Positions 1 through 8,230 of a DNA stretch of 64,000 bases are shown here, one piece after another. The stretch covers positions 2,542,001-2,606,000 of the forward strand of contig NZ_QBDT01000001.1 of NCBI RefSeq assembly GCF_004124325.1. Reading direction: 5' to 3'. The DNA comes from Streptomyces sp. L2. GTDB lineage: Bacteria > Actinomycetota > Actinomycetes > Streptomycetales > Streptomycetaceae. The stretch's first letter is position 1; every line of letters starts with the position of its first letter. The position numbers and the translations under genes are program-made. The notes under the pieces were generated by a model. That model did not search any database, was not told the origin of the DNA, and saw only the letters and a program-made list of their open reading frames with translations.

Positions 1-30
1 TGGCGCGGGGGCGCGGCGCGGGCGGACCTC

Positions 31-669
31 TCAGCCCTCGAAGCCCTGGTCGCGCAGGATCTTGTCGATGCGGGTGCGGTGGGCCTCTTCCCAGGCGTCG
101 AGGCTCTCACCGGCCTCCTTGGCCAGCTTGGCCCGGGCCGCCGCCATGACCTCCGCCGCGCGCTGCGCGGGGACGGCCACGACGCCCTCCTCGTCGGCGA
201 CCACGATGTCGCCGGCGTTCACCGCCACCCCGCCGCAGCGGACCTCGGTGTTGAGCGGTTCGACGGCCTTCTTGCCGCCAGGGATGGGGATCACGCCGCG
301 CGCGAAGACGGGGAAGGCCATCTCGCGGACCTCGCCGAGGTCGCGGATCAGGCCGTCCGCGACGAAGCCCACGACGCCCCGGCGCCGCGCGACCGCGCAC
401 ACGTTGCCGCCGGCCAGCGCGTGGTCCAGGTCGCCCGACTCGACGACGATGACGGAACCCGGCGCGGCGCGGTGGATGGCCACGTGCAGCATGAGGTTGT
501 CGCCGACCGGGCACCGCACGGTGAACGCCGGTCCGGCGATGCGCGGCACCGGCTGCCACAGCGGGCGGATGCCGATGTCCATGACCTTCTCGCGGCCCAG
601 GACGTCGGCGAGGGTGGTGGTCGGGATGTCCGCGAAATCGAGGTCGGCGGCTTCGTTGACGTCTGCCAT
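31..669 (-). CDS. RraA-like / HMG-CHA aldolase family protein
   Basis: A 212-residue protein of the RraA / 4-hydroxy-4-methyl-2-oxoglutarate aldolase family. Members either regulate RNase E or cleave 4-carboxy-4-hydroxy-2-oxoadipate-type acids and decarboxylate oxaloacetate. The sequence shows the GDNLMLHVAI segment and the GFVADGLIRDLGEV motif, whose Arg-Asp pair is the family's substrate and metal site. The ATG at 669 is preceded by AGGGGAG; an ATG at 684 overlaps the stop of the upstream propeller gene but has no clear ribosome site. It is the last visible gene of a leftward operon (exporter, propeller, this gene). In a cluster rich in citrate-type enzymes a catalytic aldolase or oxaloacetate decarboxylase role is more likely than RNA regulation, but that is inference. 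Confidence 0.8.
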   Translation of the reverse strand: MADVNEAADLDFADIPTTTLADVLGREKVMDIGIRPLWQPVPRIAGPAFTVRCPVGDNLMLHVAIHRAAPGSVIVVESGDLDHALAGGNVCAVARRRGVVGFVADGLIRDLGEVREMAFPVFARGVIPIPGGKKAVEPLNTEVRCGGVAVNAGDIVVADEEGVVAVPAQRAAEVMAAARAKLAKEAGESLDAWEEAHRTRIDKILRDQGFEG

Positions 670-680
670 GTCTCCCCTGT

Positions 681-3368
681 TCATCGTTGCTGTCGCTGCG
701 GACGCGCGGCCGCGTCCTTCTCCGGGCTGTAGAAGTGCTGTTCCCAGGTGGCGCCGCCGTCCGGCGTCGACAGTACTGTGCCCTCGTCGCCGACGATCCA
801 GGTGCGCAGCGGGGAGGCGACGTGCACGGCCCACAGGGACATGCCCGAGCCGGTGGTGGCGGTGCGCCAGGTCTCGCCGCCGTCGTCGGAGAGCAGCACG
901 GTGTCGCTGCGGCCGACGGCCCGTCCGGTGCGGCCGTCGGGTGAGAAGTGCACGGCGTTGAGGCTCTGGACGGTGCCGGTGGTCCGGCGGTGCCAGGTGT
1001 GGCCGGCGTCGTGGCTGCCGAGGACGGTGCCGTCGTCTCCGACGGCCCAGCAGGTGTGCCGGTCGAGGACGCACAGGCCGATCAGGTCGGCGGTGGTTGT
1101 GCTGTCCTGCGGCCGCCAGGTGCGGCCGGCGTCGTCGGTGGTGAGCACGGTGCCGCCCGCGCCCACCGCCCAGCCGGTGCGGTCGTCGGCGAACTGCACG
1201 GCCCACAGGGCGGCTTCGCCCGGTCCGCCGGCCTGGGGGCGCCAGGTCTGCCCGCCGTCGCCGGTGTGCAGGATCGTGCCCTGGTCGCCGACGACCCAGC
1301 CGGTGCGGCCGTCCGGGCGGACGTGCACCGACAGCAGGTCCTTGATGGTGCCGGTCCGCTGGGCCCGCCAGGTGGCGCCCGCGTCCCGGGTGGCCAGCAC
1401 GGTGCCGCCGCGTCCGGCCACCCAGGCCCGGTCGGGGTCCGGTGCCGCGACGCCGTACAGGTTGGTGGCGACGCCCGGGGGCCGCGGGGTCCACCGTCCG
1501 CCCGCGCGGGAGGAGAGGACCGTACCGCCGTCGCCGACGATCCAGCCGCCGCTCGCGTCGGGGAAGACGTGCACGCCGTAGAGGTTCTTGCCGGTGCCGG
1601 AGACGTGCGCCCGCCAGGCCCGCCCGGCGTCCTCGCTGCCGAGGACCAGTCCGCCGTCGCCGACGGCGGTGACGCCCTTGCCGTCGGGTGCGGCCCACAC
1701 GCCCTTGAGGTTGTTGGCGACGGCGGCGTCCTGGGTGTGCCAGGTGGCTCCGGAGTCGGAGGTGGCGAGGACGGTGCCCGAGTCGCCCACCGCCCAGCCG
1801 TGTTCGCCGGACGCGGTGAAGGCGACACCCCACAGCACGGTGTCCGTGCCGCCGGCGCGGTGTTCCCAGGTGGTGCCGCCGTCGTGGGTGACGAGGAGCG
1901 TGCCGGCGCGGCCCGACGCCCAGGCCGTGCCGGCGTCCACGGCGTGCACGCCGGTCAGGGTGGGCGTGCCGGCCGGGGTGTCGCACAGCCGCCAGGTGGC
2001 GCCGCCGTCGGCCGTGGCGAGGACGGTGCCCAACTCCCCCACCGCCCACGCGTGCCGCCCGTCGGCCGTGCCGTGCACGGCGTGCAGGTGGGCCGTGGCC
2101 GGGGTGTCCCGAAGCTGCCAGGTCAGGCCCTCGTCGGCGGTGGCGAGGACGGTACCGGACTCGCCGACCGCCCAGCCGGCCGGTCCGGCGAGGTGGACGG
2201 CGTGCAGCGCGGCGCCGGTCGGGACGTCCCGGCGCTGCCAGGTCGCGCCGCCGTCGGCGGTGGCGAGAACGGTGCCGGACTCGCCCACCGCCCAGGCGTG
2301 CAGCCCGTCGTCGAGGCCGTGCACGCCCCACAACAGGCAGGCGGCGCCCGCCGGGTCGGCGGCGGTGCCACTCTGCCAGGAGGCGCCGCCGTCGGTCGTC
2401 ACGGCCACCGTGCCGTCCTGGCCGCTCACCCAGCGGACCGGGCCCGCGCCGTGCACGCCCACCAGGTCCTTGTGCATGCCGTTGAGCTGCGGGTGCCAGC
2501 TGCGGCCGCCGTCCTCGGTGGCCAGGACGAGGCCGTCGTCGCCGGCGGCCCAGCCGCGCAGCGCGTCCGCGGTGAAGGCGAGCGTGACGACGTCCTTGCC
2601 GGTGCCGCTGGTCCGCGGTGTGAAGGTGCGGCCGCCGTCGTCCGAGGCGAGGATCATGCCGTCGTCGCCGGAGACGCGGACCGTGCGCCCGTCGGACGCC
2701 GCCCACAGCCCGTAGACGTCCAGTTCGGTGCCGCTGTCACCGTGGTTCCAGGTGGTGCCGCCGTCGGTGCTCCACAGCACGGTGCCGCCGCGGCCCACGG
2801 CCCAGCACAGGTCGCGGTCGAGCGCGAAGACACCACGCAGGTCGGCGTCGGTGCCGGTGTGCTGGAGCGTCCAGGTGACGCCGCCGTCGGTGGTCGCGAG
2901 GACGTGGCCCTTCTTGCCGGCGATCCAGGCCGCCTCGTCGTCCAGGGCGAAGCAGCGCGTGAAGTGCGCGGCGGCCGGGGCGGTCTGCGGCTGCCAGCTC
3001 ACCCCGCCGTCGCGCGAGACGAGGACGGTGCCGCCGTCGCCGACGGCCCAGCCGGTGCGTCCGGACGGGGCGAACGCGATGCCGTAGAGGTTGCGTTCGG
3101 TGCCGGAGTCCTGGCCGTGCCAGTGCGCGCCGCCGTCGTCGGTGCGCAGGATCGTGCCGTCGCGTCCGGCCACCCAGCCGCGCCGGGTGTCGGCGAAGGC
3201 GACCGCCCGCAGGTCCTTGTCGGTGTCCCCCTGGGGCGTCCAGCGGCTGCCGCCGTCGCGCGTGGCCAGGATCATGCCGCCGTCGCCGACGGCCCATCCG
3301 TTCGCCCGGTCCACCCGGCAGACGCCCTGGAGGTTCACACTGCGCGGTGCGACGTTCCACATGGTCAT
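681..3368 (-). CDS. 21-repeat YCF48/BNR-type beta-propeller protein
   Basis: An 895-residue protein built almost entirely of about 42-residue repeats with the consensus [20 protein letters not shown], as in YCF48/photosystem II assembly-like and BNR (Asp-box) propeller proteins. I count 21 copies, from just after the N-terminus ([17 protein letters not shown]) to the C-terminus ([17 protein letters not shown]). Twenty-one equals three seven-bladed propellers, although the blade grouping is inferred. There is no signal peptide or membrane segment, so it is probably cytoplasmic. The start at 3368 has AAAGGTGGG about 10 nt upstream. It lies between the MFS exporter and the RraA-like gene on the same strand. 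Function is unknown; a scaffold or binding protein for the pathway is possible. No catalytic domain is seen. Confidence 0.85.
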   Translation of the reverse strand: MTMWNVAPRSVNLQGVCRVDRANGWAVGDGGMILATRDGGSRWTPQGDTDKDLRAVAFADTRRGWVAGRDGTILRTDDGGAHWHGQDSGTERNLYGIAFAPSGRTGWAVGDGGTVLVSRDGGVSWQPQTAPAAAHFTRCFALDDEAAWIAGKKGHVLATTDGGVTWTLQHTGTDADLRGVFALDRDLCWAVGRGGTVLWSTDGGTTWNHGDSGTELDVYGLWAASDGRTVRVSGDDGMILASDDGGRTFTPRTSGTGKDVVTLAFTADALRGWAAGDDGLVLATEDGGRSWHPQLNGMHKDLVGVHGAGPVRWVSGQDGTVAVTTDGGASWQSGTAADPAGAACLLWGVHGLDDGLHAWAVGESGTVLATADGGATWQRRDVPTGAALHAVHLAGPAGWAVGESGTVLATADEGLTWQLRDTPATAHLHAVHGTADGRHAWAVGELGTVLATADGGATWRLCDTPAGTPTLTGVHAVDAGTAWASGRAGTLLVTHDGGTTWEHRAGGTDTVLWGVAFTASGEHGWAVGDSGTVLATSDSGATWHTQDAAVANNLKGVWAAPDGKGVTAVGDGGLVLGSEDAGRAWRAHVSGTGKNLYGVHVFPDASGGWIVGDGGTVLSSRAGGRWTPRPPGVATNLYGVAAPDPDRAWVAGRGGTVLATRDAGATWRAQRTGTIKDLLSVHVRPDGRTGWVVGDQGTILHTGDGGQTWRPQAGGPGEAALWAVQFADDRTGWAVGAGGTVLTTDDAGRTWRPQDSTTTADLIGLCVLDRHTCWAVGDDGTVLGSHDAGHTWHRRTTGTVQSLNAVHFSPDGRTGRAVGRSDTVLLSDDGGETWRTATTGSGMSLWAVHVASPLRTWIVGDEGTVLSTPDGGATWEQHFYSPEKDAAARPQRQQR

Positions 3369-3386
3369 GACGCAGCTGCCCACCTT

Positions 3387-3465
3387 TCGCACGTGGTGCT
3401 CGGAAGTCGTACGTCGTGCTCGCAATTCGTACGTGTACTCGGAGTTCGTACGTCGTGCCCCGCCG
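3387..3465. repeat. Four imperfect 20-bp tandem repeats upstream of the propeller gene
   Basis: Units begin at 3387, 3407, 3427 and 3446 with TCGCACGT or TCGTACGT (spacing 20, 20 and 19 bp). The core TCGTACGT is almost self-complementary. The array lies 19-97 bp upstream of the propeller start and downstream of the exporter stop, so it may be an operator array or part of the leader of the propeller mRNA. Confidence 0.7.
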
Positions 3466-3504
3466 GCGGAGAGGCGGGCGGTCCCCGGCGCCGGCGCGGG
3501 CCGT

Positions 3505-4755
3505 TCAGCCAGCCGGGGTCACCTCGCCGGCCGTGCTCCCGGCACCCTCGCCCTCGCCCGCGGCGGCGCGGGTGCGCAGGCCGCGGCCGACGACGGCCGG
3601 CATGGCCGCGCCCAGCAGGGCGAACGCCCCGGCCAGCACGACCCAGCCGAGCGCCCCGTGGTCGAGGACCAGCCAGGTGAAGACGGCCGGCGCGATCATC
3701 TTGCCGATGTCGGCGCCCATGGCGTGGGTGGCCTGGTACTGGCCCTGGGCGTGGTCCGGGGCCAGTTCGAACGCGATGCCCCAGCTGCCCGCCGCCTGCC
3801 GCACCTCGCCCAGCGCGTGCCCGACGGCGCCCACCACCAGCAGCAGGCAGGCCGGCAGCAGGGCCGCCCCGTCGCTCAGCGCGAACACCAGGCAGGCGCC
3901 GGCCACGCAGCCGGCGCCCTGGAGGCTCACCCGGGCGGCCGACCGCGGATCGTCCGCGCCCCGCGCCGCCCACGTCTGCACGGTCACCACCAGGATGGTG
4001 TTGACCAGCAGGATCACCGCGCTCATCCAGCGCGGCGCGCCCGTGTGCCGCAGCACCCACAGCGGCAGCACCACGTCGAGCAGGATGGCGTGCGTGGTCA
4101 GCAGCCCGTCCAGCGCGGCGAAGCTGAGGAACGGCACGTCCCGCAGGACCCCGAGGGCGGGACCCGCCGAGGCCGGGACCGGCGGCACGGCCGGCTCCTT
4201 CATGGTGAGCAGGCCGGTGATCAGGAAGGTGAGCGCGATGAAGCCCACCGCCCCCTGGTAGGCGGCGCGGGAGCCCACGGCGAGGACGAGGCCGGCCAGG
4301 CACGCGCCGACCGACACGCTCGCGTTGGAGGCGGCCCGGATCTGGGCGAGCACGGTGACCCGGTTCGCCGACGGGATGAGGCCGGCCAGCATGGCCTTGC
4401 GGGCGCTGCGGCCGGACCGGTAGGCGATGCCCTGCAGGGAGACGACGACCAGATATGGCCAGAAGTCGGTGGCGAACAGCAGCGCGCAGGTCAGTACCGT
4501 CAGCACCAGGAACGACCACATCTGGACCGTGCGCGGTCCGGCCCGGTCGGCCAGGTGCCCGAGCGGGATGCTGCACAGCAGGACGATCGCGGCGGCGACG
4601 CTCACACTGATGCCGAGCTGCCCCGTCGTCAGGTGCAGCACGGTGACGGCGTAGATCGCGCTGAGCGCCATCCACAGCCCCTGACCCAGTGTCATCACCA
4701 TCGTGATGACCGCGAGGAGTCGCGCGGGGCCGGGCGGCGGCAGGAGGGATCTCAT
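3505..4755 (-). CDS. MFS transporter
   Basis: A 416-residue major facilitator superfamily protein with about 12 hydrophobic segments. The loop between segments 2 and 3 carries the family motif as GHLADRAGPRTVQMWS. The ATG at 4755 has GAGGAG upstream. It starts the leftward operon that continues into the propeller and RraA-like genes, and it diverges from the adenylation-enzyme gene across a 260-bp promoter region. It resembles the second MFS gene of the cluster at 29247. A role as exporter or self-resistance pump for the cluster product is likely; substrate unknown. Confidence 0.88.
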   Translation of the reverse strand: MRSLLPPPGPARLLAVITMVMTLGQGLWMALSAIYAVTVLHLTTGQLGISVSVAAAIVLLCSIPLGHLADRAGPRTVQMWSFLVLTVLTCALLFATDFWPYLVVVSLQGIAYRSGRSARKAMLAGLIPSANRVTVLAQIRAASNASVSVGACLAGLVLAVGSRAAYQGAVGFIALTFLITGLLTMKEPAVPPVPASAGPALGVLRDVPFLSFAALDGLLTTHAILLDVVLPLWVLRHTGAPRWMSAVILLVNTILVVTVQTWAARGADDPRSAARVSLQGAGCVAGACLVFALSDGAALLPACLLLVVGAVGHALGEVRQAAGSWGIAFELAPDHAQGQYQATHAMGADIGKMIAPAVFTWLVLDHGALGWVVLAGAFALLGAAMPAVVGRGLRTRAAAGEGEGAGSTAGEVTPAG

Positions 4756-5015
4756 GGTGGGGGCACTCCTCGCTGGTTCGTCCCGGCGAGGCTAGGTCAC
4801 CCGGTCCCGGCGGGGCGGGCTTGCGCGCACAAACGGAATTGACCGCGAAAAGCCGATTCTGCTCACTGTGCGCGTTGATTGCGTGGCGGAAGCACAAAGC
4901 CCGTGCGCAGAAGGGGATTTGCTGGCTTAAGGAGCAGTGCGCTCGCAAGGGCGCGGACGGCCCGGGGCGCGGCTAGCGTCTGTCCGGCTTCCCGTCACCG
5001 TCAGTTCGGACCGAC
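4756..5015. promoter_or_regulatory. Divergent promoter region with TTGCGCGCACAA near-palindrome
   Basis: The space between the leftward exporter operon and the rightward biosynthetic operon is locally AT-richer than its flanks. It holds the near-palindrome TTGCGCGCACAA (4821-4832). That resembles the symmetric GTTGTGCCCACAAC in the cluster's other divergent promoter (23152-23165), so both may be sites for one regulator. No clear -10/-35 pair could be fixed. Confidence 0.45.
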
Positions 5016-6623
5016 ATGACCACAGCACTCGACCGGCGTCTCGGCGCCGGCCTGCTCCACCACGCGAGCATCCAGCCGGGCCGCGTCGCCCTGACCCTCG
5101 GGCGCCGCGCCTACACCTACGAGGAGACCGCGCTCACCGCGCGCCGCTGGGCCGCCGCCCTCGTCGACGCGGCCGGGCGCCGGCCCGAGCGGGTCGGGGT
5201 GTTCGCCCACCGCAGCGAGGTCTCCTACCTGGGCGTGGCCGCGGCGCTGTTCGCGGGCGCCGCGTTCGTCCCGCTCAACCGGAAGTTCCCGCAGGAGCGG
5301 ACCCGGACCATGCTGGAACGCGCGGACGTCGACGCCGTCCTGGTGGACGCCGCCTCCGCGCCCCAGCTCGCCGAGCTGCTGCCGCGGCTGCCGAAGCCGC
5401 CGGTGGTGCTGCTGCCGGACGCCCGCCGGGCCGACGTGCCCGGCCTCGCCGGGTACCGGGTGCTGGACGCGGCGGACCTGGCCGCGTTCTCCCCGCTCGA
5501 CGAGCTGCCCGCGCCCGGTCCGGACGACCCCGCCTACCTGCTGTTCACCTCGGGCAGCACCGGGGTGCCGAAGGGGGTGCCGGTCACCCACGCCAACGCC
5601 CGGGCGTTCCTCGACGTCAACCAGGACCGCTACCGGCTCACCCCGGACGACCGGCTCACCCAGACCTTCGACCAGACCTTCGACCTGTCGGTGTTCGACC
5701 TCTTCATGGCCTGGGAGAACGGGGCGGCGGTCTGCGCGATGGACCCCATCGAGCTGCTCGCCCCCTTCCGCTACCTGGAGCGCAACGGCGTCACCGTCTG
5801 GTTCTCCGTGCCGTCGGTGGCGGCCGTGCTGCGCCGGCGCGGGGTGCTGGGGCCGGGCACCATGCCGACCCTGCGCTGGAGCCTGTTCTGTGGGGAGGCG
5901 CTGCCCCGGGCCACCGCCGAGGCGTGGCAGGCGGCGGCGCCGTACTCCACGGTGGAGAACCTGTACGGGCCGACCGAGCTGACCATCGCCTGCACCGTGC
6001 ACCGCTGGGACCCGGTGATGTCGCCGGACGCGTGCGTCCACGACAACGTGCCCATCGGGCGCGCGTACCCGGGGCTGCACGCCCTGGTGGTGGACGAGCG
6101 GCTGGCCGTGGTCGGGGACGGTGAGGCGGGCGAGCTGTGCGTGGCCGGCCCGCAGACCACGCCGGGCTACTGGCGGGCGCCGGGGCTGACGGCCGAGCGG
6201 TACTTCGAGCGCGACGGCCGTACCTACTACCGCACCGGCGACCTGGTACGGCACCTGGACGGGCAGTACGTCTGCCTCGGCCGCAACGACCAGCAGGTCA
6301 AGGTCGGCGGGCACCGGGTCGAGCTGGGCGAGATCGAGGCCGTGCTGCGCCGGGCCGGGGCCACGGAGGCGGTCTGCCTGCTGTCGCCGGGCGACCAGGC
6401 GATCACGGCGGTGGTCTCCGGCACCGGGGACACCGAGGCGCTGGCCGCGGCCTGCGCCGCCGGTCTGCCGTCGTACATGGTGCCGAAGTCCCTGCGGGTC
6501 GTCGCGGAGATGCCGGTCAACGCCAACGGCAAGGTGGACCGCGCCGCGCTCCGCGACCGGCTCGGGGAGCACTCGGCCGATGACCGCCCCGCCCCGCCGG
6601 AGGAGACGGCCGGCCACCGCTGA
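5016..6623 (+). CDS. Stand-alone NRPS-type adenylation enzyme (amino acid:carrier protein ligase)
   Basis: A 535-residue ANL-family adenylate-forming enzyme with complete N- and C-terminal subdomains. Visible cores are A3 LLFTSGSTGVPKG (around residue 175), A4 FDLSVFDLF (around 222; the Asp is the residue that normally binds the amino group of an amino acid), NLYGPTE (A5), YRTGD (A7), and A10 NANGKVDR (around 502) with the catalytic Lys. It most resembles stand-alone amino-acid or DltA-like A domains and probably loads an amino acid onto the carrier domain encoded by the next gene at 6818. No condensation, carrier or thioesterase domain is attached. The start has only a weak ribosome site. 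Its last codons form the first unit of a 38-bp tandem repeat. Substrate cannot be assigned. Confidence 0.88.
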   Translation: MTTALDRRLGAGLLHHASIQPGRVALTLGRRAYTYEETALTARRWAAALVDAAGRRPERVGVFAHRSEVSYLGVAAALFAGAAFVPLNRKFPQERTRTMLERADVDAVLVDAASAPQLAELLPRLPKPPVVLLPDARRADVPGLAGYRVLDAADLAAFSPLDELPAPGPDDPAYLLFTSGSTGVPKGVPVTHANARAFLDVNQDRYRLTPDDRLTQTFDQTFDLSVFDLFMAWENGAAVCAMDPIELLAPFRYLERNGVTVWFSVPSVAAVLRRRGVLGPGTMPTLRWSLFCGEALPRATAEAWQAAAPYSTVENLYGPTELTIACTVHRWDPVMSPDACVHDNVPIGRAYPGLHALVVDERLAVVGDGEAGELCVAGPQTTPGYWRAPGLTAERYFERDGRTYYRTGDLVRHLDGQYVCLGRNDQQVKVGGHRVELGEIEAVLRRAGATEAVCLLSPGDQAITAVVSGTGDTEALAAACAAGLPSYMVPKSLRVVAEMPVNANGKVDRAALRDRLGEHSADDRPAPPEETAGHR

Positions 6624-6675
6624 GCCCCGCCCCGCCGGAGGAGACGGCCGATCACCGCTGAGCCCCGCCCCGGCA
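6586..6675. repeat. 38-bp tandem duplication across the 3' end of the adenylation gene
   Basis: Units 6586-6623 and 6624-6661 differ at two positions, followed by a partial third copy. Each contains GGAGGAG and an in-phase-looking CTGAG end. The first unit encodes the enzyme's C-terminus and stop; the second is non-coding. The rest of the gap to the next gene (6676-6817) is C-rich and ends in AGGAGGGG, the ribosome site of that gene. Confidence 0.85.
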
Positions 6676-6817
6676 CCCCCGCCCCATCACGGTCCCGCAC
6701 GCTCCGGTCCCGGCGCGGTCCCGTCAGCGCACGCGGCCGACCGCCGCCGGCCTGCCGGGCACCGCCCACGACACCCGCGCACGACCCCCGCACACGACCC
6801 CACACAGGAGGGGAACC

Positions 6818-8230
6818 ATGAGCAGCGTCGACGCCCTCATCGCCCACACCCTGGGCATCGGCGAGGACCGCGTCACCAGCGCCCTCGAATACCAGTCGAT
6901 CCGGGAGTGGGACTCGCTCGGCCACGTCTCGCTGATGGCGGCGCTCGAAGCGGCGTACGGGGTGACGATCGACGACGAACTCACCCTCGCGCTGCGCTCG
7001 GTGCCGGCGATCCGCGCGTTCGCCGAGGGCAGCACCCTCGGCACGGCGCCGGCACCGCTGTCCGCGTCCGCGTCCGAAGCCCCGCAGGCGCACACCGTGC
7101 ACCGGGGCCTGGACGGCGTCCGCTTCGACCGGACGACCATCACCCGCATCGACGGTGCCGAGGGCGTCCTGGAGTACCGCGGCTACAGCATCCACGACCT
7201 CGCCGGGCGTGCCTCCTTCGAGGAGGTGGCGTACCTCCTGGTGTACGGCCGGCTGCCCGACGCCGACGCCCTGACGGCGTTCGAGAAGGAGCTGCGCGCC
7301 GCCCGGGAACTGCCCCGGCCGGTGCTCGACCTGGCCCGTTCGCTGGCCGGCGCCCACCCCATGGACGCGCTGCGCACGTGTGTCTCGGCGCTCGGCGCGT
7401 TCGGCCCGCGGCGCCCGGCGGACACCGACGAGTCGCTGGAGGAGGCGCGGGAGACCGGCATCGCGCTGATCGCCCGGATCCCGATGATCGTCGCCGCCCA
7501 CCACGCCTACCGCAGCGGGCGGGAGCCGTCGATCCCGGCGGAGGAGACCTCGTACGCGGACGCCTTCCTCACCGCGCTGCTCGGGGAGCGGCCCACGGCG
7601 GCGGCCGTGCGGTTCATCAACAAGGGGTTCATCGTCCACGCCGACCACAGCTCCAACGCGTCGGCGTTCGCCGCCCGCGTGGCCGTCGGCTCGCGCGCGG
7701 GGATGACGGCCGCCCTCACCGCGGCCGTAGCCACCTTCGCCGGCTCGGTGCACGGCGGGGCCGCCGAGCGGGTGGTCCGGCTGGTGGACCAGGTCGGCTC
7801 GCCCGAGCGGGCCGCCGAGTACGTGGCCGAACTGCGCGGCCGGGGCGAGCCGGTGATGGGTTTCGGCCACCGCGTGTACCGCACCGAGGACCCGCGGGTA
7901 CGTCATCTGCGCGACACGGTCGTGGAGTTGAGCCGGGAGCGGGGCGACAGCGGCGGGCTCGACATCCTCGACGCCGTGGCCGAGGCGATGCGCCCCTACG
8001 GCCGCTACGGTCTCGCGCCCAACGTGGACCTGTACGCCGGTCTCGCCTACCGCCTGCTCGGTCTGCCCGACGACCTCGCCGTACCGCTGTTCGTGGTCGG
8101 CCGCACCGCGGGCTGGGTGGCGCAGGCCCTGGAGCAGCAGTCCAACAACGTGCTCATCCGGCCGCTGCTGGAGTACGTCGGCCCGCGCGGCCTGCGCTAC
8201 CCCGCCGACCGGACGGCGGCGGGCCGATGA
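6818..8230 (+). CDS. Acyl carrier protein-citrate synthase fusion
   Basis: A 470-residue two-domain protein. Residues 1-75 form a carrier-protein domain with the phosphopantetheine motif REWDSLGH (Ser33). After a Ser/Ala/Pro linker (about 76-90), residues 91-465 form a type II-like citrate synthase. The citrate synthase catalytic residues are visible: the first His region HADHSSNAS (around 275), His in GSVHGGAAE (around 311), His in GFGHRVY (around 351) and Asp in PNVDLYAGL (around 404). Citrate synthases normally use free acyl-CoA; this one carries its own carrier domain, next to an adenylation gene, suggesting that a carrier-bound acyl or aminoacyl thioester is the carbon nucleophile added to a 2-oxo acid. 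It overlaps acn by ATGA. The fusion is unfamiliar to me. Confidence 0.9.
   Translation: MSSVDALIAHTLGIGEDRVTSALEYQSIREWDSLGHVSLMAALEAAYGVTIDDELTLALRSVPAIRAFAEGSTLGTAPAPLSASASEAPQAHTVHRGLDGVRFDRTTITRIDGAEGVLEYRGYSIHDLAGRASFEEVAYLLVYGRLPDADALTAFEKELRAARELPRPVLDLARSLAGAHPMDALRTCVSALGAFGPRRPADTDESLEEARETGIALIARIPMIVAAHHAYRSGREPSIPAEETSYADAFLTALLGERPTAAAVRFINKGFIVHADHSSNASAFAARVAVGSRAGMTAALTAAVATFAGSVHGGAAERVVRLVDQVGSPERAAEYVAELRGRGEPVMGFGHRVYRTEDPRVRHLRDTVVELSRERGDSGGLDILDAVAEAMRPYGRYGLAPNVDLYAGLAYRLLGLPDDLAVPLFVVGRTAGWVAQALEQQSNNVLIRPLLEYVGPRGLRYPADRTAAGR

Noticed and set aside
948..3680. Long rightward open frame opposite the propeller gene
   Set aside because: Produced by the repetitive high-GC antisense of the propeller repeats; low-complexity product with no domain.
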